In this document: in pieces, positions 6,788-14,927 of the stretch
Numbering within the stretch: the stretch's first letter is position 1
How the letters are laid out: each line of letters begins with the position of its first letter
Source of the DNA: Anaerolineales bacterium
Lineage (GTDB): Bacteria > Chloroflexota > Anaerolineae > Anaerolineales > Villigracilaceae
Length of the DNA: 38,442 bases
Reading direction: 5' to 3'
NCBI GenBank assembly: GCA_013140605.1
Contig: JABFSL010000005.1
Location: forward strand, 1 to 38,442
Translations under genes and position numbers: made by a program
The notes under the pieces: model-generated
Databases searched by the model: none
What the model was told of the DNA's origin: nothing
The model's input: only the letters and a program-made list of their open reading frames with translations

Positions 6788-8791
6788 TTATTGGATGCAG
6801 CCTAACGCGGATTGTATCTCGGCGATTTTTGACGCATCACGCTTCGCGCCCGCCCGAGCCTGAATCTGCTTCCAAACAGCGCATACTCCCCGACGCATTT
6901 TCGTGTCCGCGCTCAAAGTGTTTTCTGATAATTTCTGCGCGGAGTCCATGTCATTGGTCAGAGCATATGCTTCAATGAATATCAGCCATTCGTTTGAATC
7001 TTCTGGAGCATATCCATTTGAAATTGCTTCTTTTCCAAGTGTGGACACTTTTTCATAATCGCCAATTTGAGATGCGAGTTCTGCTTTTGTGAAATAGTAA
7101 CACCATGTGTGTTCAGGCTCGTCAAACAGAAATGTTGGTGACGCGGCTATGGCGGGATCGGTAATGATCCGTGACGGGTCTGAGATTGGAATTGCATTCG
7201 TAAGTGAATCAGGCAGGTTTGAATATATCTCCGCATCGCCGCGTGATGGGTCGAGCACGCGCAGGCATCCGTTTGCGGGCATGTAGATCACAACAGCTTG
7301 CGAAGTGGAGCCATTAAAGTTCACTGTCCGATAGGCAAATGAAATGTTTGTGTCTGAGGCAAGGGAGGGCAGGGTTGGGCCGCCAATTCTTTTTTCTGTA
7401 TACAACAGCGCGTAAGGCAGATTGGGCGGCATGATTTTGTCGGCGTAAATCCAGTTGATGGGCGCGGTGAAGGATAGATCGGTTTCATAGTCAATTGGCA
7501 TTTGATGCGTGAGGAGCACCGTGTTTGGTTTGAGTGCTGGAATGCGCCATGACAGTTGCCAGTAGATTTGGCGCTGCTGTTCCCAGTCACGGCGGAAGAC
7601 GTTGGCGTTGAAGAATTGCTGCCCCACGCCCAGCGCGACAAGAGCAATGAACACAATATTTCGAATTCTTGAGTCTTGAAAGATCAATTCGATCAAGCCG
7701 ACGATGAAAAAACTTCCCCCGATCATCATGGAGATCATGAACCTATCGTAACTGCTTTGAAGCCTGAGCGGCAACTCCGCAGCCAGTGACGGTAGTCGTC
7801 CAAGTAGAATGCCGATCAGGCCGACAACGATTAATGAAAGTGCAAAATTTCGATTTTCAGTTTTTCCTTCCAGTAAATTTGAAAAGACAGTTAACGCTAC
7901 GAAAGCTGTGACGGTCAATGCCAGTGTAAGCAGGGATGAAGGCGCGAGAATGTTGGATGAGATCAAGACCAACACCTGCCCCCAAACATAGAAACAAACT
8001 TTCCAGAGTGTATCTACAATTTCGAAAAGTAAACTGGCCCTGGTCACATCATTCGCGGCTGTGACTTCGTAAGAGTTGTACGGCCCAAATTTGTAATAAT
8101 AGACCAGCCAAAGCGCGTTGAGTATCCAAATCAGTAAATAAGGCCACCAAACTTTAAACGTGGAGCGGATGCGATTAATAAAGTTTCCGTCGCTGTTGAA
8201 GAAGAAAAGAAAAAGTACGCGCAGGCCTTCGAGACCGAAAAAATATTCGGTGGGGAAAATTCCACAGACTTGAAGAAGAAGCGCGATGATCGTGTAGGAT
8301 AAGGGGCGTTCAGCGCGTAATGCTTTGAAGGTAAACCCAAAAGATAAGATGTAAAAAATAAATGGAATCAATTCCTGATTGATATGGGTGTATGCCACCC
8401 AGTGCTGACTGTATCCAGGAAAAACTGTGATAAGAAGTGCAGGGATTAGCGCGAAGCGCGGTCGGGTTGGGAAAACTTGTTTGAAAGTCCACCAGGCTGA
8501 AAGTCCAATAAAGAAGCGGATGATTAACGCGAAGATCTGCCAATACAGTGGGATCGGTGGAATGAGGCTGGTGGTCGCGTAGAAAATCGGTCCCAAAAAT
8601 GGACGGAACGGCATGAAGGCAGGGATAAATTCAGCGGGGCCAAGAAATTTCGCGATCCATGCGAAAGGCCAGTCATCCCAATAAAAGCCTGTCAGCGGCA
8701 GGAGCAGGCCGTAGCCAAGCAGGGTTATGAATGAAAATAAAAAAATAGGGTGAGAGAGTTTTGTGCGGAGGGTTTGCATTGGGCAGGTCAT
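6788..8791 (-). CDS. Large GT-C-type multi-pass membrane protein, probable glycosyltransferase
   Basis: A 667-aa protein with about 10-12 hydrophobic segments in the first ~430 residues and a soluble C-terminal part from about 450. After the first membrane span an acidic motif (FYWDDWPF) sits in the first outer loop, the usual place of the catalytic Asp in GT-C enzymes that use lipid-linked sugars. The C-terminal part (residues ~560-667) is helical with alternating pairs reminiscent of TPR repeats. No family name is clear to me. It lies 4 bases after the upstream GT39-like gene, so they are co-transcribed. Role inferred: glycosylation of surface polymer or protein. The ATG at 8791 lacks a good ribosome site; an internal ATG at 8779 is possible. 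Confidence 0.65.
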   Translation of the reverse strand: MTCPMQTLRTKLSHPIFLFSFITLLGYGLLLPLTGFYWDDWPFAWIAKFLGPAEFIPAFMPFRPFLGPIFYATTSLIPPIPLYWQIFALIIRFFIGLSAWWTFKQVFPTRPRFALIPALLITVFPGYSQHWVAYTHINQELIPFIFYILSFGFTFKALRAERPLSYTIIALLLQVCGIFPTEYFFGLEGLRVLFLFFFNSDGNFINRIRSTFKVWWPYLLIWILNALWLVYYYKFGPYNSYEVTAANDVTRASLLFEIVDTLWKVCFYVWGQVLVLISSNILAPSSLLTLALTVTAFVALTVFSNLLEGKTENRNFALSLIVVGLIGILLGRLPSLAAELPLRLQSSYDRFMISMMIGGSFFIVGLIELIFQDSRIRNIVFIALVALGVGQQFFNANVFRRDWEQQRQIYWQLSWRIPALKPNTVLLTHQMPIDYETDLSFTAPINWIYADKIMPPNLPYALLYTEKRIGGPTLPSLASDTNISFAYRTVNFNGSTSQAVVIYMPANGCLRVLDPSRGDAEIYSNLPDSLTNAIPISDPSRIITDPAIAASPTFLFDEPEHTWCYYFTKAELASQIGDYEKVSTLGKEAISNGYAPEDSNEWLIFIEAYALTNDMDSAQKLSENTLSADTKMRRGVCAVWKQIQARAGAKRDASKIAEIQSALGCIQ

Positions 8792-8795
8792 TTAG

Positions 8796-10367
8796 TTAGG
8801 GTACTTGCTTGATCACACAAAATACCGCGCCTCCGCGCTGAACCGAGAGAATGACAGGCGCATCTTTGAATGTGTTGACATCTTCGTTTGTGCGTGTGTT
8901 GATCAGCACAAAATCACCAGATTGGATATTGCCGAATTCAGCGCGATAATCATGAATGGTGATATTTCCGTTTGCATAATATTCCGCAATATACGGTTCT
9001 CGTTTAACAAAGAGCTGCGCATTCTGTTCGTTGAATCCTTGCACGGCTTCCTTGTAACAAGTGAGCCAGTATTCTGTTTCGTATGTGCGGAATGCTCCGC
9101 TTGTTCCGCCTGTGAAGGAGTTGTAATAAGCATATTCGTAGGGATGAAGTCCAAGCGCTCCGAAGATGCCTGGTGCGAGCAGGGCGAGTGTAAGTGCAAT
9201 TGCGATCCATTGTGTTTTTATTGCCGTGAATAATTTTTCGAATGTGAATCCTGCGAAGATAAAAACTGGCGGGAGAATAAATAAAAAGTGTCGAAAGCCA
9301 TCGTACATTGGCGGCTTGCGGAATACAACATATGCGCTGGGTACTATGAACCAAAGCAATGCAAGCGCGAGCGTTATTCGTTGTTTATTATTTGATTTCC
9401 AAAATCCAATCGTTACGCCAGCAATAAATAAAAGCCATATCGGTTCGGTGAGTGTGTAGCCAAGCAGGGTTGGAAGGTATCTACGGGGCAGTTCATCCGC
9501 TTTGTAGACCTGCCCGTTGAAAAGGACAGGGAGTTGCGTTGGATTATCAGACATGAATCCGAAGACTTCAATAAATTTTTGAAACGGACTTGTCCATAGG
9601 TAAGGCCATGTTAAAAATGTAATTAGTATGGTAAGGACAAAGTACGCTGCAAAGTACTTTATCAGTATCACCGCTGTGGATTTGTCGAATTTCCCAAGCG
9701 CGTAAATCCCCACCAGGATTCCAGCCAACGGGCCAAGCACGCGAATGGATGTGGCAATGCCGAGAAAGAACGCGGCAAGAAATATAGACCCTAAAGGTTT
9801 TTTCTCCGCCAAGTTGTGTTTGTTGCTACGCAAACCTTTAGGGTCTGATTGTGTAATCGCATCGATCATTTCAAAGCCAAAGCATATCGCTCCCAGGAAA
9901 AAAACGAGGAACGGCGGGTCCTTGGGGTTGATAAACGCATGTCCCCATAAAAGCGGCTGCCATGCGAATAATGCGGCTGATGCTAATGCGGCGAAAGGAT
10001 GCATCCACTTTTTGGCGAGGCGATAAAGTAAATACACGCCAAGTTGAAATGTAAGGAAGTTAACGAGATGCCATGTGGAGGCGTTATCAATGCCAAAAGA
10101 TTCAAATACAGATACAACAGGCTGGGCGAGCAGGATATAGGCTGGGCCGCGATTGGCGTGATCTGTTCCGCTGGCGCCATAGGCATTTTCAAGATCAAAG
10201 TTTCCGCTGAACCATTCACTGGGCGTGTAGGCGTACCCAAGCGCGTTGGCGTAATCATAAAAGAGCGGTTCGTCCCAGGATAATCCGTAATTACGGAAAG
10301 TAAGGAGACCGACCACTATATTGATGATCAGCAAAATAAGAATTGGGTGTTGGCGGAGTTTCTGCAA
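8796..10367 (-). CDS. PMT/ArnT-like (GT-C, GT39 type) membrane glycosyltransferase
   Basis: A 523-aa multi-pass protein. Right after the first membrane span it has NYGLSWDEPLFYDY, the acidic DE motif expected of the PMT_2 family (dolichyl/undecaprenyl-phosphate sugar transferases). Further signs are NRGPAYILLAQPV, WHLVNFLTF and a long run of spans ending near residue 410, followed by an extracytoplasmic C-terminal domain (YAYYNSFTGG..., 410-523). The start is a TTG at 10367 with no clear ribosome site. Between two membrane spans, residues ~170-200 (QSDPKGLRSNKHNLAEKKPLGS) are encoded by an in-frame palindromic repeat, annotated separately. Donor and acceptor unknown. Confidence 0.8.
   Translation of the reverse strand: MQKLRQHPILILLIINIVVGLLTFRNYGLSWDEPLFYDYANALGYAYTPSEWFSGNFDLENAYGASGTDHANRGPAYILLAQPVVSVFESFGIDNASTWHLVNFLTFQLGVYLLYRLAKKWMHPFAALASAALFAWQPLLWGHAFINPKDPPFLVFFLGAICFGFEMIDAITQSDPKGLRSNKHNLAEKKPLGSIFLAAFFLGIATSIRVLGPLAGILVGIYALGKFDKSTAVILIKYFAAYFVLTILITFLTWPYLWTSPFQKFIEVFGFMSDNPTQLPVLFNGQVYKADELPRRYLPTLLGYTLTEPIWLLFIAGVTIGFWKSNNKQRITLALALLWFIVPSAYVVFRKPPMYDGFRHFLFILPPVFIFAGFTFEKLFTAIKTQWIAIALTLALLAPGIFGALGLHPYEYAYYNSFTGGTSGAFRTYETEYWLTCYKEAVQGFNEQNAQLFVKREPYIAEYYANGNITIHDYRAEFGNIQSGDFVLINTRTNEDVNTFKDAPVILSVQRGGAVFCVIKQVP
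9786..9846. repeat. Palindromic repeat inside a coding region
   Basis: Two perfect 15-base inverted arms (9786-9800 and 9832-9846; right arm AAACCTTTAGGGTCT) flank a 31-base spacer. The element lies in frame within the GT39-like gene, where it encodes a hydrophilic loop. Its arms match those of the mreB-mreC repeat (27442-27537) at 11 of 15 positions. Confidence 0.85.
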
Positions 10368-10376
10368 GTTTGGAAA

Positions 10377-10850
10377 TTATTTTTGTGCGATACGATACGC
10401 TTGTCGTTCTTTGGCCTGAACCATGCGCTGTTTTTGTTCTTCTGTTTCTGCGAGCAATTGCGGTACAGGTTGAGGCTTGTTGTCATCGTCGAGGGCGACG
10501 TAAACCAGATAGGCAGTATTGGTGGTTGTGCGCTCACCTGTAATAGGGTTTTCTGCGATGACCTGCACTTCAGTTTCCATGGATGTGCGGCCAGCAAATG
10601 AGACTTCGGCGTTGAGGATGACGAGGTCTCCGATTCGGATGGGGTTGCGGAAGGTCATCGAGTCGATGGCGACGGTGACCACTTTGCTTTGGGAGTGACG
10701 CATGCAGGCCAACGCGCCCGCCTCGTCGACGAGTTTCATGATCCAGCCGCCATGGACATTACCGTGATTATTGGCGTGTTCGGGCTGCATTAATTGGGCA
10801 AGCTGAATTCTGGAAGCGCTAATGGTTTTTGGTGTGAGGTTATGTGTCAT
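10377..10850 (-). CDS. Acyl-CoA thioesterase (hotdog fold, YciA/BFIT-like)
   Basis: The frame opens at a GTG (10892), but the family N-terminus fits the ATG at 10850 (157 aa) and the longer version would overlap the upstream gene by 29 bases. Hotdog motifs: LMQPEHANNHGNVHGGWIMKLVDEAGALA (the N/D-H-G-N-V-H-GG pattern with the catalytic acidic residue on the following helix), VTVAIDSMTFRNPIRIGD and VLNAEVSFAGRTSMETEV. These enzymes hydrolyse short- to long-chain acyl-CoA in the cytoplasm. A Gln/Glu/Arg-rich helix ends the protein. It sits 9 bases before the GT39-like gene, among envelope genes, so a link to lipid supply is possible but unproven. Confidence 0.88.
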   Translation of the reverse strand: MTHNLTPKTISASRIQLAQLMQPEHANNHGNVHGGWIMKLVDEAGALACMRHSQSKVVTVAIDSMTFRNPIRIGDLVILNAEVSFAGRTSMETEVQVIAENPITGERTTTNTAYLVYVALDDDNKPQPVPQLLAETEEQKQRMVQAKERQAYRIAQK

Positions 10851-10863
10851 TTTGTTTCTAAAG

Positions 10864-11244
10864 TTAATCCATATCTTGTCTTTGATCGCCACTATCTATT
10901 GTGTGCAGGAGTTCGGGAGCGTCGAGCAACACATCAATGACTGAATGACTCAACTCAGGCATCATGGGTGGGAGTGGAATTGTGGCGGGGAGATAAATTC
11001 TTTGGGGTTTTAGAGGCGGCTTGAGGCGGGGTTTGAGCGTGGATGTCGCTTTCTTGCGAACAATGCGTGGGTCGTTGGTCAATGTGCCAACGTATTGTCC
11101 CATCACGGAGTAGACATCCCGCTTTGGGGTTACAAACCCAACCCAGTCGCCATTTCTATTGAACAGGTATGGATATGCCAAAAACGCTTCTGCGTCACCT
11201 TTTGTGGTGTAAATGGGAATTATTGTGGGTCGTGGAGTGTTCAT
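10864..11244 (-). CDS. Small conserved-looking protein, possible 4-fold beta-flower type
   Basis: 126 aa, no signal peptide. The first ~60 residues are rich in short beta strands with aromatic/Gly turns (YLFNRNGDWVGFVTPKRDVYSVMGQYVGTLTNDPRIVRKK). The alternation of short strand and turn, 'name-gene-dwvg-vyS', resembles 4-fold beta-flower proteins; that link is from memory and weak. The rest is basic and Pro-rich (KPRLKPPLKPQRIYLPATIP), then an acidic tail. It lies 9 bases after GtrA, with a GAGG site upstream, and 13 bases before the thioesterase, in the same operon. Function unknown. Confidence 0.6.
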   Translation of the reverse strand: MNTPRPTIIPIYTTKGDAEAFLAYPYLFNRNGDWVGFVTPKRDVYSVMGQYVGTLTNDPRIVRKKATSTLKPRLKPPLKPQRIYLPATIPLPPMMPELSHSVIDVLLDAPELLHTIDSGDQRQDMD

Positions 11245-11253
11245 TGACGTGCC

Positions 11254-11715
11254 TCAGGAAATATTGTCAATGTCATTATACGTCCAATATCTGTTAACGA
11301 AAAAATTCCAGATCATGACGATTCCAACCGCGGCCGCGAGTGTGATGTTGTTGGCGTAGAACTCCGCGATCCTGGCGGACGTGTGGAATACGCCTTCAAA
11401 AAAACGAAGCACTGGCGGCTCAAGATAATGCAGGGTGGGAATGCGGATCGCCACCCCTGCGGTGTTTACGAGAAAGAACATTCCAAGCTGGTTGAGAAGC
11501 GGGCGTGAACGCGATTCAGGATATGTCCAAAAACGATTCCAGATGAAGTTGCTGAAGACGGCGCACGTAAAAGAGATTGTTCCCGCGTAGACCAGGGATA
11601 TATGCGTAAAATGAGACAGCAGATTCATCACCCCGAAATCGATCGCTGCGCCGAGCGCTCCCACTATTGCGAATTTATAAAAGCGGGAACGTTCCTTCGT
11701 ATCTGTAAAGATCAT
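11254..11715 (-). CDS. GtrA-family membrane protein
   Basis: 153 aa with four hydrophobic segments, the size and layout of GtrA/PF04138: [23 protein letters not shown], then [22 protein letters not shown], a third segment, and a C-terminal [17 protein letters not shown]. The two NxxxNRxWTY motifs are typical. Such proteins help move or flip polyprenyl-linked sugars across the membrane or partner GT-C glycosyltransferases. Its ATG overlaps the stop of the SDR gene (ATGA, 11712-11715), and membrane glycosyltransferases follow downstream, which fits that role. Confidence 0.9.
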   Translation of the reverse strand: MIFTDTKERSRFYKFAIVGALGAAIDFGVMNLLSHFTHISLVYAGTISFTCAVFSNFIWNRFWTYPESRSRPLLNQLGMFFLVNTAGVAIRIPTLHYLEPPVLRFFEGVFHTSARIAEFYANNITLAAAVGIVMIWNFFVNRYWTYNDIDNIS

Positions 11716-12671
11716 GCAATCCCCAGTTTTTGTTTAAAGAATGGAATGGTGCGGCGGATGCCTTCCTCGAGGTCCACCTTTGGCACCCAATTCAGAATAT
11801 CGTGGGCGCGGGTGATGTCTGGCTGACGGCGCTGTGGGTCGCGTGCGCTTCGTGCGTCATCAATATAGGTGATTCCCGCCTTGTTGCCTGTGATCTTGTT
11901 GATCGTTTCCGCGAACTGCAGAATGGTCATTTCAATCGGGTTGCCAATGTTGACTGGGAAGTGCTCGTCTGAATAAAGCAGTTTTACGATCCCGTCAACG
12001 AGATCGTTCACAAAACAAAATGAACGGGTTTGGCCTCCGTCTCCGTACACGGTGAGCGGTTGCCCGAGCAGGGCTTGCTTAAGCAAGTTTGGCAGGGCGC
12101 GGCCATCTTCCAAATCCATGCGCGGACCGTATGTATTGAAGATGCGGACGATTCGTGTATTTACATTATGGAATCGGTGATAGGCCATGGTCAATGATTC
12201 AGCGAAGCGTTTAGCCTCATCGTACACGGCGCGTGTGCCAACGGGGTCCACATTTCCCGCATAGGTTTCAACCTGCGGATGTACTTCCGGGTCGCCGTAA
12301 ATTTCACTTGTGGATGCCAGCAGGAATCTCGCATCTTGTGTGCGTGCGAGACCAAGACAATTGTGCGTTCCAAGTGCGCCGGCTTTCATGGTTTGAATGG
12401 GAAGATTGAAATAACCTGATTTTGAAAGCGGGTTTGGGCTGGCGGGCGAAGCGAAGTGCAGGATCGCATCCACCTTGCCAGGTACAAAAATATAATTTGA
12501 AACATCCCGCTTGTAGAACGAAAACTTTTCATTATTGGCAAGATGGGCAATGTTATCCGGGCTTCCAGTAACAAAATTATCCATGCCAATGACTTCATGA
12601 CCGTCCCCTAGCAATTGGTCGCAAAGATGTGAGCCGAGGAACCCAGCTGCGCCTGTAATCAATATTCTCAT
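11712..12671 (-). CDS. UDP-glucuronate decarboxylase-like extended SDR (NAD-dependent nucleotide-sugar enzyme)
   Basis: 319 aa. NAD-binding motif [14 protein letters not shown] at the N-terminus, then [24 protein letters not shown], the catalytic YDEAKR (YxxxK) and [17 protein letters not shown]. These motifs are those of UDP-xylose synthase (UXS): UDP-glucuronate to UDP-xylose plus CO2. The usual GPRSCYDEGKR of UXS reads [11 protein letters not shown] here, so a related epimerase or dehydratase is an alternative. ATG at 12671 with an AGAGGC site upstream. It supplies an activated sugar to the glycosyltransferases downstream in the same operon. Confidence 0.8.
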   Translation of the reverse strand: MRILITGAAGFLGSHLCDQLLGDGHEVIGMDNFVTGSPDNIAHLANNEKFSFYKRDVSNYIFVPGKVDAILHFASPASPNPLSKSGYFNLPIQTMKAGALGTHNCLGLARTQDARFLLASTSEIYGDPEVHPQVETYAGNVDPVGTRAVYDEAKRFAESLTMAYHRFHNVNTRIVRIFNTYGPRMDLEDGRALPNLLKQALLGQPLTVYGDGGQTRSFCFVNDLVDGIVKLLYSDEHFPVNIGNPIEMTILQFAETINKITGNKAGITYIDDARSARDPQRRQPDITRAHDILNWVPKVDLEEGIRRTIPFFKQKLGIA

Positions 12672-12695
12672 TTTTTATATGCCTCTTTTCATGAT

Positions 12696-14288
12696 TTAAT
12701 TCCAATCAATTCCATTGATCAACCCATCCCCGGTAACTTGATAGGCATCACCATTTTCACTATCCACGAGCCAAAGATTTCCTTGATACATCACTGCAAT
12801 AAAATCACCCGCCTGTCCCTCGATCGCCCCTGGCGACCAGTTCGGTGTTTGCGGCTCCAATCCGCTTGAATCAATGGGCGGGAAAAGCTCTTTTTTATTC
12901 GAACCATCGCGATCCATTACGACAAGCCGATAGCGGCTTGTTTCGCTTTGCTCCACAAAGATCGATTGCAAGTACGCCACCTGATAGGAATTTTCCCTGC
13001 CTTCAGGTTTTACGGATGATGTGGATGGATAGGCAAACATTCCAGTTGAATCGATGATGGAGACGGTCGCTTCGCTGCTGAACGATGTAGCTGAGAGGTC
13101 AAAAAAAGGTGACTCTTCCCCGGTGACGGGTGCTGGAGCGGGCGCGTGAGACACGAAGTATAAACTCTTTCCGTCAGCGCCCCAGGTGATGGGAGGGATC
13201 CATGCCCAATCACTGTGTGTATTAAGCGGTGTGATCTCAAGCAACGGTTTCAGATAACCGCCATCCTGATCGACAAGGCCGATCTCATCAGGGCGTGAAT
13301 ATGCCAGCCTACCATCCGCGGAATATGCAAATGACATTCCCCACCAGCCGTACACACCACCGCTGTTGGCATCCAACAATTTGCGCGGACCGCCGCCCGT
13401 GATGCTGACGCGGTACAAGTCATTATTTGCCTGCCAGCCGGGGGCTGTGCTGCGCGGTTCAACTGTCGAATAGGCCACTGAATTTGTGCCGGGAATCCAC
13501 GAAGCAAAATGGACAACATTCTTTGCTTGTAGATAAACTGGTTTCGGTTCCAGATTTTTAGTTCGTACTGACCATAGTGTGTTGATCTCTTCACTGGCAG
13601 GCTTTTTGGATTTTCTGGTGAAGATCAAATATTCGCCATTGGGTGAAAGGGAAAAAATTCGGCCATCCAGATCGCCAGTGCTGACGATCACGCGGCGGTT
13701 GGCGGTGGAGCCTTCCATGATCCATGCATTTCCGCCAGCAAGGTAGGCTATTGTGCCGGGAATGTTGAGCGGCGTGAAGGATGATTGCGCTCCAACCATT
13801 ATGATTTCTGGCAGTGACTCGTTTAATACAATAGTCTTCACAGCAGATTTACTGACTTCAACCGTATCCTCAAGAATTCTTCTATAAGTGATTTCTTCCA
13901 GACCGTTTACGCCGGCTTGCACAAGTCTCGTTTCACCTTTAGGGAGAGTTTCATTGCGCACAACTTGCTGTTCGAATGGGACAACTCTCTGCTCGGTTTC
14001 GAATATCTCTTCCACACGTGTGAATATGATATTGTCGCCTTCGCTTAGCACGGTGTATAACGGCGGTTCTGTGCGATCCAGCTTTCCTGTTGCAAGGCCT
14101 GCGGTTTGCATTGCTTGCGATACTGTACTACCTGCCGCTACACTGACTTCGCTCGTAGCCCCATCTGCGGTAATGGTGATGATGATCTCGTCACCAATTT
14201 GCGGGGAGCGGCAGGAAACTGTCAGCCACGCGAATGCTAATAGAAACAGAAGCAGTTTCGGGCGGACGCGAAGCGGGATGCGGAACAT
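12696..14288 (-). CDS. Lipoprotein with DUF348 and G5 domains and a beta-propeller
   Basis: 530 aa. A signal peptide ends in the lipobox LTVSC at residue ~26. Residues ~35-90 resemble DUF348 (ITADGATSEVSVAAGSTVSQAM). Residues ~93-165 match a G5 domain (VEEIFETEQRVVPFEQ, LPKGETRLVQAGVNGLEEITYRR, PEIIMVG). From ~180 on the protein is a TolB-type six-bladed propeller with repeated 'SPNGEYLIFTR', 'SADGRLAYSR', 'GADGKSLYFVS' and 'RDGSNKKELFP' signatures. G5 and DUF348 usually occur in wall hydrolases; here no hydrolase domain is present. It should sit on the outer face of the membrane and bind wall glycan and other proteins. Follows the lipoprotein at 14308 by 19 bases. Confidence 0.85.
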   Translation of the reverse strand: MFRIPLRVRPKLLLFLLAFAWLTVSCRSPQIGDEIIITITADGATSEVSVAAGSTVSQAMQTAGLATGKLDRTEPPLYTVLSEGDNIIFTRVEEIFETEQRVVPFEQQVVRNETLPKGETRLVQAGVNGLEEITYRRILEDTVEVSKSAVKTIVLNESLPEIIMVGAQSSFTPLNIPGTIAYLAGGNAWIMEGSTANRRVIVSTGDLDGRIFSLSPNGEYLIFTRKSKKPASEEINTLWSVRTKNLEPKPVYLQAKNVVHFASWIPGTNSVAYSTVEPRSTAPGWQANNDLYRVSITGGGPRKLLDANSGGVYGWWGMSFAYSADGRLAYSRPDEIGLVDQDGGYLKPLLEITPLNTHSDWAWIPPITWGADGKSLYFVSHAPAPAPVTGEESPFFDLSATSFSSEATVSIIDSTGMFAYPSTSSVKPEGRENSYQVAYLQSIFVEQSETSRYRLVVMDRDGSNKKELFPPIDSSGLEPQTPNWSPGAIEGQAGDFIAVMYQGNLWLVDSENGDAYQVTGDGLINGIDWN

Positions 14289-14307
14289 GTCGGGTATAAT
14301 CCAGCCG

Positions 14308-14880
14308 CTATTTGGTCCGACCAGTCAATGTCATGACACCATCTGCGATTGTGATCGATTCCAAACGGAAGCCAATTGCAACTGGGCCCAGTGAACCGGT
14401 GAAGGCTTCGTCAATCATGGCGCTGATGGCGGTGTTCAACCCTTCGGGCGCTGGGATTGGGCCGAAGTCAGCCGATACGATTTCTATTTTTGGCAGGCCG
14501 CTGGTTTCGTCAATGCCGACATTCATTGTGATCAGAATATTCGCCTTAATCATTCCGCTTTCAACTTTGCCGTACAGTTGCATTTGGCCGTCGCGAAGTA
14601 GAATCAGCGGTTCAGTGAATGGCGGGTCGGTTTGCTCCTGCATCTTTTGTGTAATGTAGGCTGTGAGCTGGCTTTCCGTGATCTGCAATGTGACGATGCC
14701 AGTTTCGGCGCCATCGATGAAGGCTTGTTCGATCTGCGTCTGCATGGTTTGCACTTCGTCCGCTGAAAATGGGACGGTTTGAGCGGGATATTCTGGTCCG
14801 CCAGCAAAAACGGAGCACGCAAGGGATGCGAGCAGTAGTGCGGTAAAGAAAATAGTAAGATGGGAAGTTTTTGTTTTCAT
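14308..14880 (-). CDS. Lipoprotein of unknown function, possibly LmeA/DUF2993-like
   Basis: 190 aa with a lipoprotein signal (lipobox LASLAC, acylated Cys at residue ~22). The mature part alternates beta strands with one N-terminal helix: TLQITESQLTAYITQK, ILLRDGQMQLYGKVE, ILITMNVGID, IEIVSADFGPIPAPEGL, and a final SITIADGVMTLTGR. The order 'ITxxqLTayi - DGqmxLyG - lxsItixdGxmtLtG' resembles the lipid-binding LmeA/DUF2993 fold; no enzyme residues are recognisable. It is the first gene of the operon running to the G5 lipoprotein, its promoter box lies at 14919-14927. Role may be lipid or glycan binding; uncertain. Confidence 0.7.
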   Translation of the reverse strand: MKTKTSHLTIFFTALLLASLACSVFAGGPEYPAQTVPFSADEVQTMQTQIEQAFIDGAETGIVTLQITESQLTAYITQKMQEQTDPPFTEPLILLRDGQMQLYGKVESGMIKANILITMNVGIDETSGLPKIEIVSADFGPIPAPEGLNTAISAMIDEAFTGSLGPVAIGFRLESITIADGVMTLTGRTK

Positions 14881-14918
14881 GGTTTTTTCTTGTGAAATTT
14901 AATTTTTTAAGCGGAGTA

Positions 14919-14927
14919 ATTATAGCA
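14919..14927 (-). promoter_or_regulatory. Extended -10 promoter of the lipoprotein operon, touching the scpB start codon
   Basis: The minus strand reads TGCTATAAT; the T of TGC is the complement of the A of the scpB ATG at 14927. The predicted start lies about 30 bases upstream of the lipoprotein ATG (14880). Confidence 0.5.
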
